NCBI GenBank assembly: GCA_037388705.1
Contig: JARRJY010000011.1
Location: 1-46,887 of the forward strand
Reading direction: 5' to 3'
Length of the DNA stretch: 46,887 nucleotides
Source of the DNA: JARRJY01 sp037388705
GTDB taxonomy: Bacteria > Pseudomonadota > Gammaproteobacteria > UBA6429 > Thiohalophilaceae
Shown: positions 24,598 through 34,201 of the stretch, piece after piece
Layout: every line of letters starts with the position of its first letter
How positions within the stretch are numbered: the first letter of the stretch is position 1
Program-made: the position numbers and the translations under genes
The notes under the pieces: model-generated
Seen by the model: the letters and a program-made list of their open reading frames with translations, nothing else
Databases searched by the model: none
Told to the model about the DNA's origin: nothing

Positions 24598-26964
24598 ATG
24601 ATGAAAGCCCTCGACAAAAAACTGTGGCGCGAACTCTGGCATCTGCGTACCCAGGCACTGGCCATTGCCATCGTCATCGTCGGTGGTGTGAGCATTTTCA
24701 TTATGTCATTAAGTACGCTTGATACGTTGTTTGAATCCCGTAACACCTATTACCGTGATCACCACTTTGCTGACGTGTTTGCCTCGCTCAAGCGCGCCCC
24801 GTTATCGGTGGTGAAACGCATTGAAGCCATACCCGGTGTGAATAACGTTGAAAGTCGGGTGGTGGCTTATATCAGTATTGATGTACCGGGCTTTGACGAT
24901 CCTGTCAGTGGTCACCTGTTATCGCTACCGGATAACAGTCGTGGCTTGCTAAACCAGGTTTATCTTCGCCAGGGACGCCTGTTTGAACCTGGTCGCGATA
25001 ATGAAGTGCTGCTGAGCGTCAAGTTTGCCAATGCCCACCAATTACAACCCGGTGACAAGCTACGTGCCACCATTAATGGTCGACGTAAAAACCTGACCAT
25101 CGTGGGTCTTGCCATGTCACCTGAATATATCCATCAGATCGCGCCGGGTGCGTTGTTCCCGGATTATGAACGTTATGGCGTGTTATGGATGTCACGCAAA
25201 CCACTGGCAACGGCTTATGATATGGATGGCGCGTTTAATAATGTTACCTTGACCCTGAGCGAGGGAGCCAACGAGCAGGATGTGATCGATCGTCTTGACG
25301 AGATACTCAAGCCTTATGGTGGTACGGGTGCCATTGCGCAAAGTGATCAACTTTCAAATCGTTTCGTAACGGAAGAACTTAAGCAACAACAAACCATCGC
25401 CACGGTATTCCCGGTGATCTTTTTCGGTGTGGCTGCGTTTTTACTTAACGTGGTTATCAGTCGACTGATCAGCCTGCAGCGTGAACAGATCGCCGGCCTG
25501 AAAGCCTTTGGTTACAGTAACCTGGCGGTTGGGATCCATTACATCAAGCTGGTGATATTGATTGTTGGCTTCGGTGTGTTGATGGGAATTGGCGCGGGTA
25601 TCTGGATGGGGCAGGGTTTAAGTCATATCTATACAGAATTCTTCAGCCTGCCGGTGATGATTTATGTGCTTAAGCCAGGTGTGATCATTGCCGCGGTGCT
25701 TATCAGTATGCTGGTAACCATTGCCGGTACGTTATATGCCGTGAGCAATGCGGCGCGTTTACCACCGGCGCAGGGGATGCGTCCTGAACCACCGGCTATT
25801 TATCATGCCACGGTGATTGAACGACTCGGTGTACAGCGCTGGTTTTCGCAACCCAGTCGTATGATTTTACGCCATCTTGAACGCCACCCACTAAAATCAC
25901 TACTGACCATGCTGGGTATCGCCATGGCCTGTGGTGTGATGGTGGTGAGTGGCTTTCAAAAAGGATCCATCGATTACATGATTGATGTGCAGTATGGCAT
26001 GAGTCAGCGTGGCGATATTATTGTTAATTATACCGAGCCAACCTCGGGCCGCTCCCTTTACTCGCTGGGTAGTTTGCAGGGTGTTGAGCATGTCGAAGGC
26101 TTTCGCAATGTGCCGGCAAAATTACAGTTTCAACATCGTACTTACCGCACGTCGGTACAGGGCATCCAGGTCAATGGCAAGTTGCTTCGCTTGCTGGATA
26201 CTGATCTAAAAGAAATTGATCTACCATCGGAAGGTGTGGTGATAACAGACTACCTTGCCGAGATATTACAGATTAAACCCGGTGACATGCTGACCATCGA
26301 GGTACTGGAAGGTAATCGACCAGTGGTACAGGTCCCCGTGATGGCGACTGCCAAGCAGGACCTGGGCTTAAACGTGTACTTGCAGCGGGAAACGCTGAAC
26401 CGTTTACTCAAAGAAGGAAACGTGGTTACCGGTGCATTATTAAAAGTCGACGACATTTATCAACGTGATGTGTACCGCAAGTTAAAAGACATACCACGTA
26501 TTGCCGGCGTGGTTGAACAGGCATCGGCCGTCGATGCGTTTTATGAAAACGTGGCACAGACAGTACTGTTTTATACCTTTATCACCACGCTGCTCGGTGG
26601 CAGTATTGCTTTTGGTGTGGTGTATAACAGTATGCGTATTTCGCTGTCGGAGCGAAGACGGGAACTGGCCAGTTTACGGGTGCTGGGTTTTGAACGTAAT
26701 GAAGTTGCCTATATTTTGCTGGGTGAACTAGGCTTATTAACACTGGTAGCAATCCCGGTTGGCCTGCTGATTGGTTATGGCCTGTGTGCTTACCTGGCCT
26801 TCGCGTTTGATACCGACCTGTATCGTGTACCATTAGTATTGGCGATACGCGATTATGCTTTTGCCGCGTTGGTCGTGATTATCTCGACACTGTTATCCGC
26901 GATGTTGATCTGGCGTAACCTGGGCAACCTCGATATGGTAGCCGTACTGAAGACCAAGGAGTAA
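24598..26964 (+). CDS. ABC transporter permease with two FtsX domains
   Basis: A 788-residue inner-membrane permease. An N-terminal transmembrane anchor (AIAIVIVGGVSIFIMSLST, about 17-35) is followed by a large periplasmic domain and a first FtsX block of three helices (about 275-385, with ISRLISLQREQIAGLKAFGYS). A second anchor (about 435-455), another periplasmic domain and a final FtsX block (about 660-780, with ERRRELASLRVLGFERNEV) complete it. This is a type VII ABC architecture, as in LolCDE/MacB-like machines working on periplasmic substrates. The start could also be the adjacent ATG at 24601. It lies between its ATPase and adaptor genes. Confidence 0.9.
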   Translation: MMKALDKKLWRELWHLRTQALAIAIVIVGGVSIFIMSLSTLDTLFESRNTYYRDHHFADVFASLKRAPLSVVKRIEAIPGVNNVESRVVAYISIDVPGFDDPVSGHLLSLPDNSRGLLNQVYLRQGRLFEPGRDNEVLLSVKFANAHQLQPGDKLRATINGRRKNLTIVGLAMSPEYIHQIAPGALFPDYERYGVLWMSRKPLATAYDMDGAFNNVTLTLSEGANEQDVIDRLDEILKPYGGTGAIAQSDQLSNRFVTEELKQQQTIATVFPVIFFGVAAFLLNVVISRLISLQREQIAGLKAFGYSNLAVGIHYIKLVILIVGFGVLMGIGAGIWMGQGLSHIYTEFFSLPVMIYVLKPGVIIAAVLISMLVTIAGTLYAVSNAARLPPAQGMRPEPPAIYHATVIERLGVQRWFSQPSRMILRHLERHPLKSLLTMLGIAMACGVMVVSGFQKGSIDYMIDVQYGMSQRGDIIVNYTEPTSGRSLYSLGSLQGVEHVEGFRNVPAKLQFQHRTYRTSVQGIQVNGKLLRLLDTDLKEIDLPSEGVVITDYLAEILQIKPGDMLTIEVLEGNRPVVQVPVMATAKQDLGLNVYLQRETLNRLLKEGNVVTGALLKVDDIYQRDVYRKLKDIPRIAGVVEQASAVDAFYENVAQTVLFYTFITTLLGGSIAFGVVYNSMRISLSERRRELASLRVLGFERNEVAYILLGELGLLTLVAIPVGLLIGYGLCAYLAFAFDTDLYRVPLVLAIRDYAFAALVVIISTLLSAMLIWRNLGNLDMVAVLKTKE

Positions 26965-26968
26965 CTTG

Positions 26969-28165
26969 ATGCTTAATCGCTTACGAAATCATCCGGTAAT
27001 TACCTCCATTGTGGTGGTGATCATTGCCTTGCTGGTATGGGGCTTCTGGCCAAAACCGGTATGGGTTGAAACGGTGGTTGTTAAACGTGCCCCCATGACA
27101 GTAAGTATTGAAGAAGAAGGACGTACCCGGGTGATTGATCATTACGTGATTTCTGCACCGGTTGATGGCACGACCTGCCGCACTCAACTTGAAGTCGGTG
27201 ATAGTGTTGACGCAGAGCAAACCCTGTTAAACATCCGCCCGCTGGAATCAAAGGTGCTTGATGCACGTAGTCGTGCCCAGGCCGAGGCAAGAGTCGCTGC
27301 CGCCAGGTCCGCACTGCAATCAGCAAAAGAACAGGCAAGTGCCGCCACCGCGGCACAACAACTGGCGAGCAAGGAACTTGAACGGCTCAGGCCGTTGAGC
27401 GCAAAAGGTGTCATTTCAAAAGGCGAGTATGACAAGGCAGTAACAGAAGCGAATACCAAGGCGGCGGCAAAACGCTCGGCCGATTTCAACGTCGATGTGG
27501 CGAACTATGAACTGGAAGCCGCAAAGAGTGTACTCGACTATGCGAGGACGGGTACAGCAGATTCGAAACAAGTGGTGCCGGTGCGCTCACCTATCACGGG
27601 GCGCATTTTAAAAATTTCGCATGAATGTGAAGGCCCGGTGCGTACCGGTGATCCTTTGCTGGAGGTGGGTGATCCCACTCGCCTGGAGATTGAAGTGGAT
27701 GTGCTGTCTGCCGATGCCGTGAAAATAAAACCGGGTATGAAGGTATTGTTTGATCGCTGGGGGGGTGAAAAACCCTTGCAGGGTGTCGTGCGTACCGTAG
27801 AACCAGTAGCGTTTACCAAGGTCTCTGCACTGGGTGTGGAAGAACAACGCGTGCTGATAATCTGTGACTTCACTTCACCACAGGAACTCTGGCAAAGACT
27901 GGGTGATGGTTACCGGGTGGAAGCAAAGTTTGTACTGTGGCAGGAAGATAACGTATTACAGGTGCCGGCCAGCAGTTTATTCCGCTATGAGGATGGTTGG
28001 GCTATTTTCGTGGTGGAAAATGATCGCGCACAACGTCGCGTCGTCAAGGTTGGTCAACGTAACGGTATGATTGCGCAGGTACTTGAAGGCATCGAGGAAG
28101 GAGAAAAAGTGATCAATCATCCTAATGATGATGTTAAAGATAATGGTCGTGCCAAGATACGTTAA
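26969..28165 (+). CDS. HlyD-family periplasmic adaptor subunit
   Basis: A 398-residue membrane-anchored adaptor: an N-terminal helix (ITSIVVVIIALLVWGFW), the start of a biotinyl-lipoyl domain (VISAPVDG, about 49-56), an Ala/Gln-rich coiled-coil hairpin (about 85-180), the returning lipoyl half (PVRSPITGRILKI) and beta-barrel/membrane-proximal domains. Such proteins bridge the inner-membrane transporter to an outer-membrane channel, which is not encoded here. The ATG at 26969 is preferred over the TTG three bases earlier because AAGGA lies eight bases upstream. It starts four bases after the permease stop. The operon resembles MacAB- or DevBCA-type exporters; the substrate is unknown. Confidence 0.9.
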   Translation: MLNRLRNHPVITSIVVVIIALLVWGFWPKPVWVETVVVKRAPMTVSIEEEGRTRVIDHYVISAPVDGTTCRTQLEVGDSVDAEQTLLNIRPLESKVLDARSRAQAEARVAAARSALQSAKEQASAATAAQQLASKELERLRPLSAKGVISKGEYDKAVTEANTKAAAKRSADFNVDVANYELEAAKSVLDYARTGTADSKQVVPVRSPITGRILKISHECEGPVRTGDPLLEVGDPTRLEIEVDVLSADAVKIKPGMKVLFDRWGGEKPLQGVVRTVEPVAFTKVSALGVEEQRVLIICDFTSPQELWQRLGDGYRVEAKFVLWQEDNVLQVPASSLFRYEDGWAIFVVENDRAQRRVVKVGQRNGMIAQVLEGIEEGEKVINHPNDDVKDNGRAKIR

Positions 28166-28308
28166 CGACTTCATCATGCTATCGCATTATTCAATGTAGT
28201 CGAGCAACAGGTAAATAGCTTATGTAAACAGGGTGTTAACGCAATCCGAAATTATTTATTTGATAACCGTTATTATGCCTATTATGACAAATCATCAGGG
28301 ATTACTGT

Positions 28309-28575
28309 TTAGTTTAGAAGCGGGTGATCTTCAGGCAATTGTTTAACCACCCACATGGCAAGTTTATGACGCATGGCTTTTTGTGAAACATGTGCTTCTG
28401 GTATCGGCTGGATGAGTTTGTCACGAACAAATAACCGGTAAAGATAAAGTATTTTTTGACCTTTTGAGTCTGTTTCTTCAAACACGGCAGCACCACGGGC
28501 TTCGGCATAGTTCATACCGGTCGTGATGGCGACTTTCAGTAGTTCTGCTTCATACTTAAGTTTTTTAATCGTCAT
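28309..28575 (-). CDS. DUF5062-like small protein
   Basis: An 88-residue cytosolic protein whose overall pattern (KLKYEAELLKVAI, LYRLFVRDKLIQPIPE, MRHKLAMWVVKQLPEDHPLL) fits the DUF5062 family of marine gammaproteobacteria, as I recall it. The function of the family is unknown. It is the third gene of a tightly packed minus-strand operon: only two bases separate it from the stop of the gene before, so translation is probably coupled. Confidence 0.75.
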   Translation of the reverse strand: MTIKKLKYEAELLKVAITTGMNYAEARGAAVFEETDSKGQKILYLYRLFVRDKLIQPIPEAHVSQKAMRHKLAMWVVKQLPEDHPLLN

Positions 28576-28577
28576 TA

Positions 28578-28982
28578 TTAGTTGATCTCGTCAAATTCGA
28601 GGGAAGCGATGATCTTGTTGAGGCGGCCTTGTTCGCCGGTGGCTTCATCTTGCGTGGCATCGCTATTATTAGCCTGCCTGGCTGAAAGCTCGATACGTTC
28701 AATATACTGGCGAGTGCATTCTAAAACCGTATTCTTGATAAGCTCGAACAAGGGAACAATTTCATCAACTTTCCTTACCCATGTTTCGATAAACAGGCCT
28801 TCTTTTTCCTTTATCTGAACTGTAGCGGGGTGTTTTGCTAACAGGCTATTAAAATCTTTACACCAGTCTGACGGGGCCTGGTGGGATAGCTTGAAGATAA
28901 TATCAATATACGGTTCTTTTCGTATTTTAGGTGGACGTGTTTCATCGATGCCAATGATCTTGATGTCACTGATGCCTTCCAT
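28578..28982 (-). CDS. Uncharacterised protein, middle gene of a coupled trio
   Basis: A 134-residue cytosolic protein of no family I recognise. Its first two thirds look like a compact alpha/beta domain (DIKIIGIDETRPPKIRKEP, IDIIFKLSHQAPSDWCKDF, ATVQIKEKEGLFIETWVRK), and a long helix (about 90-110) and a polar tail follow. Its ATG overlaps the TAA of the preceding gene (TAATG), and it ends two bases before the DUF5062-like gene. All three are therefore translated from one mRNA and probably work together. Confidence 0.75.
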   Translation of the reverse strand: MEGISDIKIIGIDETRPPKIRKEPYIDIIFKLSHQAPSDWCKDFNSLLAKHPATVQIKEKEGLFIETWVRKVDEIVPLFELIKNTVLECTRQYIERIELSARQANNSDATQDEATGEQGRLNKIIASLEFDEIN

Positions 28983-29266
28983 TAAGCGTTTTCCTTCTTC
29001 TTGTAGCCGCCGTAGATTTTTATATTACGGCCGTAGGTGCCGGGTCTGAGATCCCGGCGTAAATTGAGATCGAATGCGAGTTTCTCGGCATGTTCAGTCA
29101 CTTCTTCCAGTGTGCCGCGTGATTTGCATACCAGGCAGGCGTTACAGCGTCCAACGATATATTTATGCCAGGGTTCATTATCGATACCGGAAGGTGCATT
29201 TGTTTTAGACACGCTAATCACGGCATACTTGAGTCGATCCCACATCACGTTATCGTTGAGTATCAT
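28982..29266 (-). CDS. Uncharacterised cysteine-containing protein, first gene of the trio
   Basis: A 94-residue cytosolic protein, basic at the C-terminus (YGGYKKKENA), with a CxxCxxC cluster in RCNACLVCKSRGTLEEV that could bind metal or act in redox chemistry. I recognise no family. The ATG at 29266 has AAGG eight bases upstream; a longer frame starting at 29383 adds a hydrophobic, unlikely N-terminus without a good site. Its TAA overlaps the ATG of the next gene. Confidence 0.7.
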   Translation of the reverse strand: MILNDNVMWDRLKYAVISVSKTNAPSGIDNEPWHKYIVGRCNACLVCKSRGTLEEVTEHAEKLAFDLNLRRDLRPGTYGRNIKIYGGYKKKENA

Positions 29267-29459
29267 TATTAAACCTTGGCGAGCGATAGGTAAGCTGGTT
29301 GATATGATGTGCCAGCTGCGCAGGTAACAGATTGTGCAGGATATTATGAGAGAGAAGATTGGTCGCCGTAATAGACGGTACAATCGTTACACTGTAAGTA
29401 TAGCGAGTATCCAGCGGATTACTACAGGTTATTTCAACCAATCTGTCGCTAATATGAAT

Positions 29460-29481
29460 AAACCCGGCCTGCGCCGGGTTT
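29460..29481 (-). terminator. Terminator-like hairpin after rhlE
   Basis: AAACCCGGC-CTGC-GCCGGGTTT forms a perfect nine-base-pair stem 29 bases beyond the rhlE stop. Read in the rhlE direction the stem ends in TTT followed by ATTC, a short T-rich tail. It probably separates rhlE from the small-protein trio. Confidence 0.65.
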
Positions 29482-29509
29482 GTTCGTTTTATGCCTGTAC
29501 ACACCGGGT

Positions 29510-30808
<1,299 letters not shown>

Positions 30809-31173
30809 GTAATGTTTGCCCTTTAAGGGTTCAGGTTACCGCCTGCCCAGCGTTTTCGCATGAGACAGTCCAGGAGGGAACAATTGTTGTTTTGTTCGGG
30901 GGTTACCATGTTTAGTGGGGAAGCCACGAAGGTGGACACAGACTGAATTGTGTCATATATCTGTTTATATGGTGCCGAGTATAACACGTTTCAATCCCGG
31001 GTGATGAATTATATTAAGTAGCGTTCCAGGGGCAAAACCGTTTAAACTGGTGTTTATTACATCTCACTCTATACCCAGGTCCTTATCAGAAGACTGTCTC
31101 GCATCCTCTCCTGTTAATTTCCCCGTCTGAGTTGTGACACGTTTGAAGTCAGAAATATCACGAGGTAGTTGTC
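30809..31173. other. Intergenic region between divergent rhlE and the second csp gene
   Basis: A 365-base region carrying both promoters and probably the leader of the csp gene. I could not place confident -35/-10 pairs. There is a TATAAC near 30980 and an AT-rich segment around 30955-30985. GAGG lies about seven bases before the csp ATG. No open frame or strong dyad is evident. Confidence 0.4.
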
Positions 31174-31374
31174 ATGGCAACGGGTATTGTTAATTGGTTT
31201 GATAAGAAGAAGGGCATTGGCTTTGTTACCAACAATGATGGCAGTGGCGATGTTTTTGTGCACTACTCAGTGATTGCCGGTACGGGCTTCCGTAACCTGG
31301 TTGAAGGTCAGACAGTGACTTTCGATGTGGAAAATAGCTCTTTGGGCCCACTGGCAGTCAACGTTACAGTGTAA
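31174..31374 (+). CDS. CspA-family cold-shock protein, divergent
   Basis: A 66-residue cold-shock domain protein. RNP1 is altered (KGIGFVTNN, with Ile in place of the usual aromatic), and RNP2 is VFVHYSVI. Binding to single-stranded RNA or DNA is expected but may be weaker than for the csp product at 22739, because one of the stacking aromatics is lost. It is followed 71 bases later by an RRM protein on the same strand and lies opposite rhlE. Confidence 0.92.
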   Translation: MATGIVNWFDKKKGIGFVTNNDGSGDVFVHYSVIAGTGFRNLVEGQTVTFDVENSSLGPLAVNVTV

Positions 31375-31445
31375 CGTTTTGTTTCACGTATATGTCAGCT
31401 CCTGTATCACGGGGCTTCATAGAAATATTCACAGGTAGCATCATT

Positions 31446-31715
31446 ATGAAAAAACTCTTTGTAGGCAGTTTGCCTACCCATATGACAGAAGAAAAGCTGA
31501 CCAGCATGTTTTCAAGCTTCGGTGTTGTTCGTTCCGTTAATCTTGTGAAAGATATGTTTTCTGGCCAGTGTAAAGGATTTGCTTTTCTCGAAATGGAAGG
31601 CCATGAAGCACGTGCGGCGATTGCCGGGCTTAATGGTAAAACAGTCGAGGGACATACCATAAAAGTAAAATATGAAGAACCCAAAGTTGGCAGAGGCCGG
31701 GGCCGGCGTCGCTAA
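31446..31715 (+). CDS. RRM-type RNA-binding protein
   Basis: An 89-residue protein made of a single RNA recognition motif and a short Arg/Gly tail (GRGRGRRR). RNP2 is LFVGSL (about 4-9) and RNP1 is KGFAFLEM (about 40-47). This is the bacterial glycine-rich RRM type, often cold-induced. I chose the ATG at 31446 because the RRM begins there; an upstream frame from 31392 has no family match. Its placement after a csp gene suggests cotranscription. Confidence 0.9.
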   Translation: MKKLFVGSLPTHMTEEKLTSMFSSFGVVRSVNLVKDMFSGQCKGFAFLEMEGHEARAAIAGLNGKTVEGHTIKVKYEEPKVGRGRGRRR

Positions 31716-31778
31716 CATTTGTGCTTTTCAAAGGATATATCGCCTGGGTAAACGTCGATATTTTTAAATATAGTCATT

Positions 31779-31829
31779 ACTTACCAATATGGAATTTTTG
31801 TTTTAGATGGACAAAAATGCCTGGTAAGT
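31779..31829. repeat. Nested inverted repeat downstream of the RRM gene
   Basis: Outer arms ACTTACCA (31779-31786) and TGGTAAGT (31822-31829) enclose inner arms ATTTTTGT (31794-31801) and ACAAAAAT (31811-31818), with a nine-base loop. The two stems stack with small internal loops. It could end the RRM transcript or structure the leader of the next gene. Confidence 0.5.
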
Positions 31830-31866
31830 GTGCCAAATAACAGCCAAATTGACTATATTACATATT

Positions 31867-32538
31867 ATGAATGAATCCACGCCGGAGCCAGCCACTGAAT
31901 CTGCACCCACCAGGTCCGCAGCCAATGGCTGGCGAACCTTTGGAATCGTTGTTATGACTGTTGTCCTCACGCTCGGTATTAGCTCCTGGCTGGTAACGAC
32001 CTACTTGTTTCCTGACGCATTTACCCCCGTAGTATTAAATCAAAAAGAACAACGCGTACTGGATCAAAAACTTCAGCGTATTGGCATTAGTCCCTCGTCT
32101 AAACGGCCAACGCTTAAAGCGGAACCGTATAGTGAAGCCGGCGCCAGTCGAACGATTGCCCTTAGTGAAAAAGAATTAAATGCGATGCTGGCTCGTAACA
32201 CGGACCTGGCTAACAAGCTGGCGATCGATTTGTCGGATAACCTGGCCAGTGCCTTATTACTTGTAGACCTGGATCCGACTTTTCCAGTCATTGGCGGCCA
32301 GACACTTAAAGTGACAGCCGGTATGGAGCTTCGCCTTGCGAAAGGAAAACCCAGCGCAGTATTAAAGGGAGTGAGTATCTGGGGGGTGCCCTTGCCCAAC
32401 GCCTGGCTGGGTAATATGAAAAACGTTGATCTCATTACCGAGTTTGGCCAGGCCGGTGGTTTCTGGCAGGCTATTCATGATGGTGTGGAATCCATCGAGG
32501 TCAAAGAAGGTCAGTTACACATTACACTAAAAGAATGA
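31867..32538 (+). CDS. One-pass membrane protein, conserved in gammaproteobacteria
   Basis: A 223-residue protein: a polar N-terminus rich in Glu, Pro and Thr, one transmembrane segment (TFGIVVMTVVLTLGISSWLVTTYLF, roughly 23-46), then a periplasmic domain with LNQKEQRVLDQKL, LSEKELNAMLARNTDLANK and a lipid-binding-like beta region (VSIWGVPLPNAWLG). I recall similar proteins labelled 'arginine N-succinyltransferase' in databases; nothing here supports that enzyme activity. I preferred the ATG at 31867; the frame upstream to 31828 runs into the inverted repeat. Function unknown. Confidence 0.75.
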   Translation: MNESTPEPATESAPTRSAANGWRTFGIVVMTVVLTLGISSWLVTTYLFPDAFTPVVLNQKEQRVLDQKLQRIGISPSSKRPTLKAEPYSEAGASRTIALSEKELNAMLARNTDLANKLAIDLSDNLASALLLVDLDPTFPVIGGQTLKVTAGMELRLAKGKPSAVLKGVSIWGVPLPNAWLGNMKNVDLITEFGQAGGFWQAIHDGVESIEVKEGQLHITLKE

Positions 32539-32697
32539 TGTAATTGACGGTGTGGTCTTTTCTGATCGTCACACATTAATGCTTTAGCCTCGGTTATAAA
32601 ACTATTTCCATATAAAGCATAATGTCTAATTGAATTGAATCATCATTGTTATTTACTGTCGGTAAAAGATGGAACAATATAATAAAGGAGTACATTC

Positions 32698-33177
32698 ATG
32701 ATGATAAAAAACTACCTGTTACTCGCCTGCTTGTTGTTGCCGGCCTCATTACTGGCGGCAGAGGCAAATGCCCCGTGGGGTCATGCCCAGCTGGACGCGG
32801 TAAAATATAAACCGCACAAGGTGGTTTATGACGTGTCGGTTTCCAGCGTGGCAGCCATGACCAACGTGCTGGACCGCGTGAGCTATTTAAACAAACTGTA
32901 CCAGGCCAACCCGTTTGACTCTTCCATTGTCATGGTATTGCATGGCGATGAAATCCCGTTTTTTGGTATTAAAAATTACGGCAAGTACAAGGAACTGATG
33001 GCCCGCGCACAAAGCCTGGTCGACAGTGGCAATATTCGTTTCCGCATGTGCAAGCTGGCGGCACAGGGCCACGGCTTTAAACCGCAAGATATTCATGGTT
33101 TTGTCGAAATGGTACCAATGGCCGATGCGGAAATTATAAGACTGCAACAGGAGGAAGGCCATGTCTACATGCGATAA
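32698..33177 (+). CDS. Exported DsrE-family protein
   Basis: A 159-residue protein with a signal peptide (cut after LLAAEA, about 22). The mature DsrE/DsrF-like alpha/beta fold includes VVYDVSVSS, SSIVMVLHGDEIPFF and RFRMCKLAAQGHGFKPQDIHGFV. C118 lies at the position that carries sulfur in DsrE-type persulfide carriers, so a periplasmic sulfur-transfer role is possible. AAGGAG precedes the ATG pair. Its last 17 bases overlap the start of the following metallohydrolase gene, so the two are translationally linked. Confidence 0.85.
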   Translation: MMIKNYLLLACLLLPASLLAAEANAPWGHAQLDAVKYKPHKVVYDVSVSSVAAMTNVLDRVSYLNKLYQANPFDSSIVMVLHGDEIPFFGIKNYGKYKELMARAQSLVDSGNIRFRMCKLAAQGHGFKPQDIHGFVEMVPMADAEIIRLQQEEGHVYMR

Positions 33178-34183
33178 CAGGGCTGTGCGTTTATTCTATT
33201 ATATATGTAGTTTGTTGTTCATCGGTATGAACGTGTCGGCTGCCCCGGTGGATACGCCATACGGTACAGTCAGCCTGCCGTTCAAATTACACCAGGTCCC
33301 CAGTAAACCGGTGTATTACATTATTGGTAAATCCGGTGTGCCCGGTTCCAATAACGAGGGACATACTTCCAATGCCGGTTTTGTCGTGACGAAAGAAGGT
33401 GTCGTGGTGTTCGATGCACTGGGTACGCCGGCACTGGGTTTTCGCATGATCCAGCGCATCCGTGAAGTGACCGACAAGCCGATCAAGAAAGTTATTATCA
33501 GTCACTACCATGCGGATCACATCTACGGTCTGCAGGCATTTGAACAGCATGGTGGTGATCCACAAGTGATTGCCCAGAAACTGGCACTGGGTTACGTGGG
33601 CGGTACGCGTGACAGCCAGGGCGAGGCGGGGCAACGTCGACTCAATCAACGCCGTGAAGCCCTGTTCCCGTGGGTGGATGAAAACACTTACCTGATAAAA
33701 CCGGATATTACCTTCGATAAAACCTATTCGTTCAAGATGGGCGGGCTGACGTTTGACATACGCCACCTGGGTCCGGCGCATGCACCCGGCGACAGCATCA
33801 TGCTGGTGAAAGAACTGGGTGTGCTATTCAGTGGCGACGTAATTTACAAGGGACGCATTCCGTTTCTTGATAGCCCGGAAACCGATATCAAGAACTGGCT
33901 CAAGGGCCTGGATTACCTGACAAAAATAAAACCGGCACCGAGTTTTATTATTCCCGGTCATGGTGATGCGGAAACCGACGTGGCCCATGCCTTGTCATTT
34001 ACCAGGGGTTATCTTGAGTTCGTGATGAATGCCATGAAAAAAGGTTTGAAAGATCTGAACAGCTTTGAAGAAACCTATAACAGTACCGACTGGTCAGCAT
34101 ATGAGAAAATGCCGGCCTTTAAAGCCAGTAACCGAGGTAATGCTTACCGTATTTACCTGGAACTGGAACCGGAGTTTTTCTGA
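33161..34183 (+). CDS. Exported metallo-beta-lactamase-fold hydrolase, second SoxH-like
   Basis: A 340-residue zinc hydrolase with an N-terminal signal (core LFYYICSLLFIGMNVSA). The metal motif HYHADH is at H115-H120; further ligand motifs are GPAHAPGD, FSGDVI and IPGHGD. The end, NRGNAYRIYLELEPEFF, resembles that of the hydrolase at 15435, so the two are paralogues of the SoxH/quinoprotein-relay group. AGGAGG lies seven bases before the ATG, inside the end of the DsrE gene. Pairing with an exported DsrE protein suggests handling of a sulfur intermediate, for example a persulfide or thioester; this is inference. Confidence 0.88.
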   Translation: MSTCDNRAVRLFYYICSLLFIGMNVSAAPVDTPYGTVSLPFKLHQVPSKPVYYIIGKSGVPGSNNEGHTSNAGFVVTKEGVVVFDALGTPALGFRMIQRIREVTDKPIKKVIISHYHADHIYGLQAFEQHGGDPQVIAQKLALGYVGGTRDSQGEAGQRRLNQRREALFPWVDENTYLIKPDITFDKTYSFKMGGLTFDIRHLGPAHAPGDSIMLVKELGVLFSGDVIYKGRIPFLDSPETDIKNWLKGLDYLTKIKPAPSFIIPGHGDAETDVAHALSFTRGYLEFVMNAMKKGLKDLNSFEETYNSTDWSAYEKMPAFKASNRGNAYRIYLELEPEFF

Positions 34184-34201
34184 TTCATCGGTGAACATCA
34201 A

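Noticed and set aside
23914..28165. Labelling the exporter as the macrolide pump MacAB
   Set aside because: In MacB the ATPase and permease are fused with one FtsX block, whereas here they are separate genes and the permease has two FtsX blocks. The substrate cannot be inferred.
31867..32538. Arginine N-succinyltransferase label
   Set aside because: The protein is a one-pass membrane protein with no acyltransferase motifs; the label would be carried over from database habit.
33287..33781. 164-codon minus-strand frame opposite the second MBL hydrolase
   Set aside because: It is antisense to the metal-binding region of a convincing enzyme and has no independent support.
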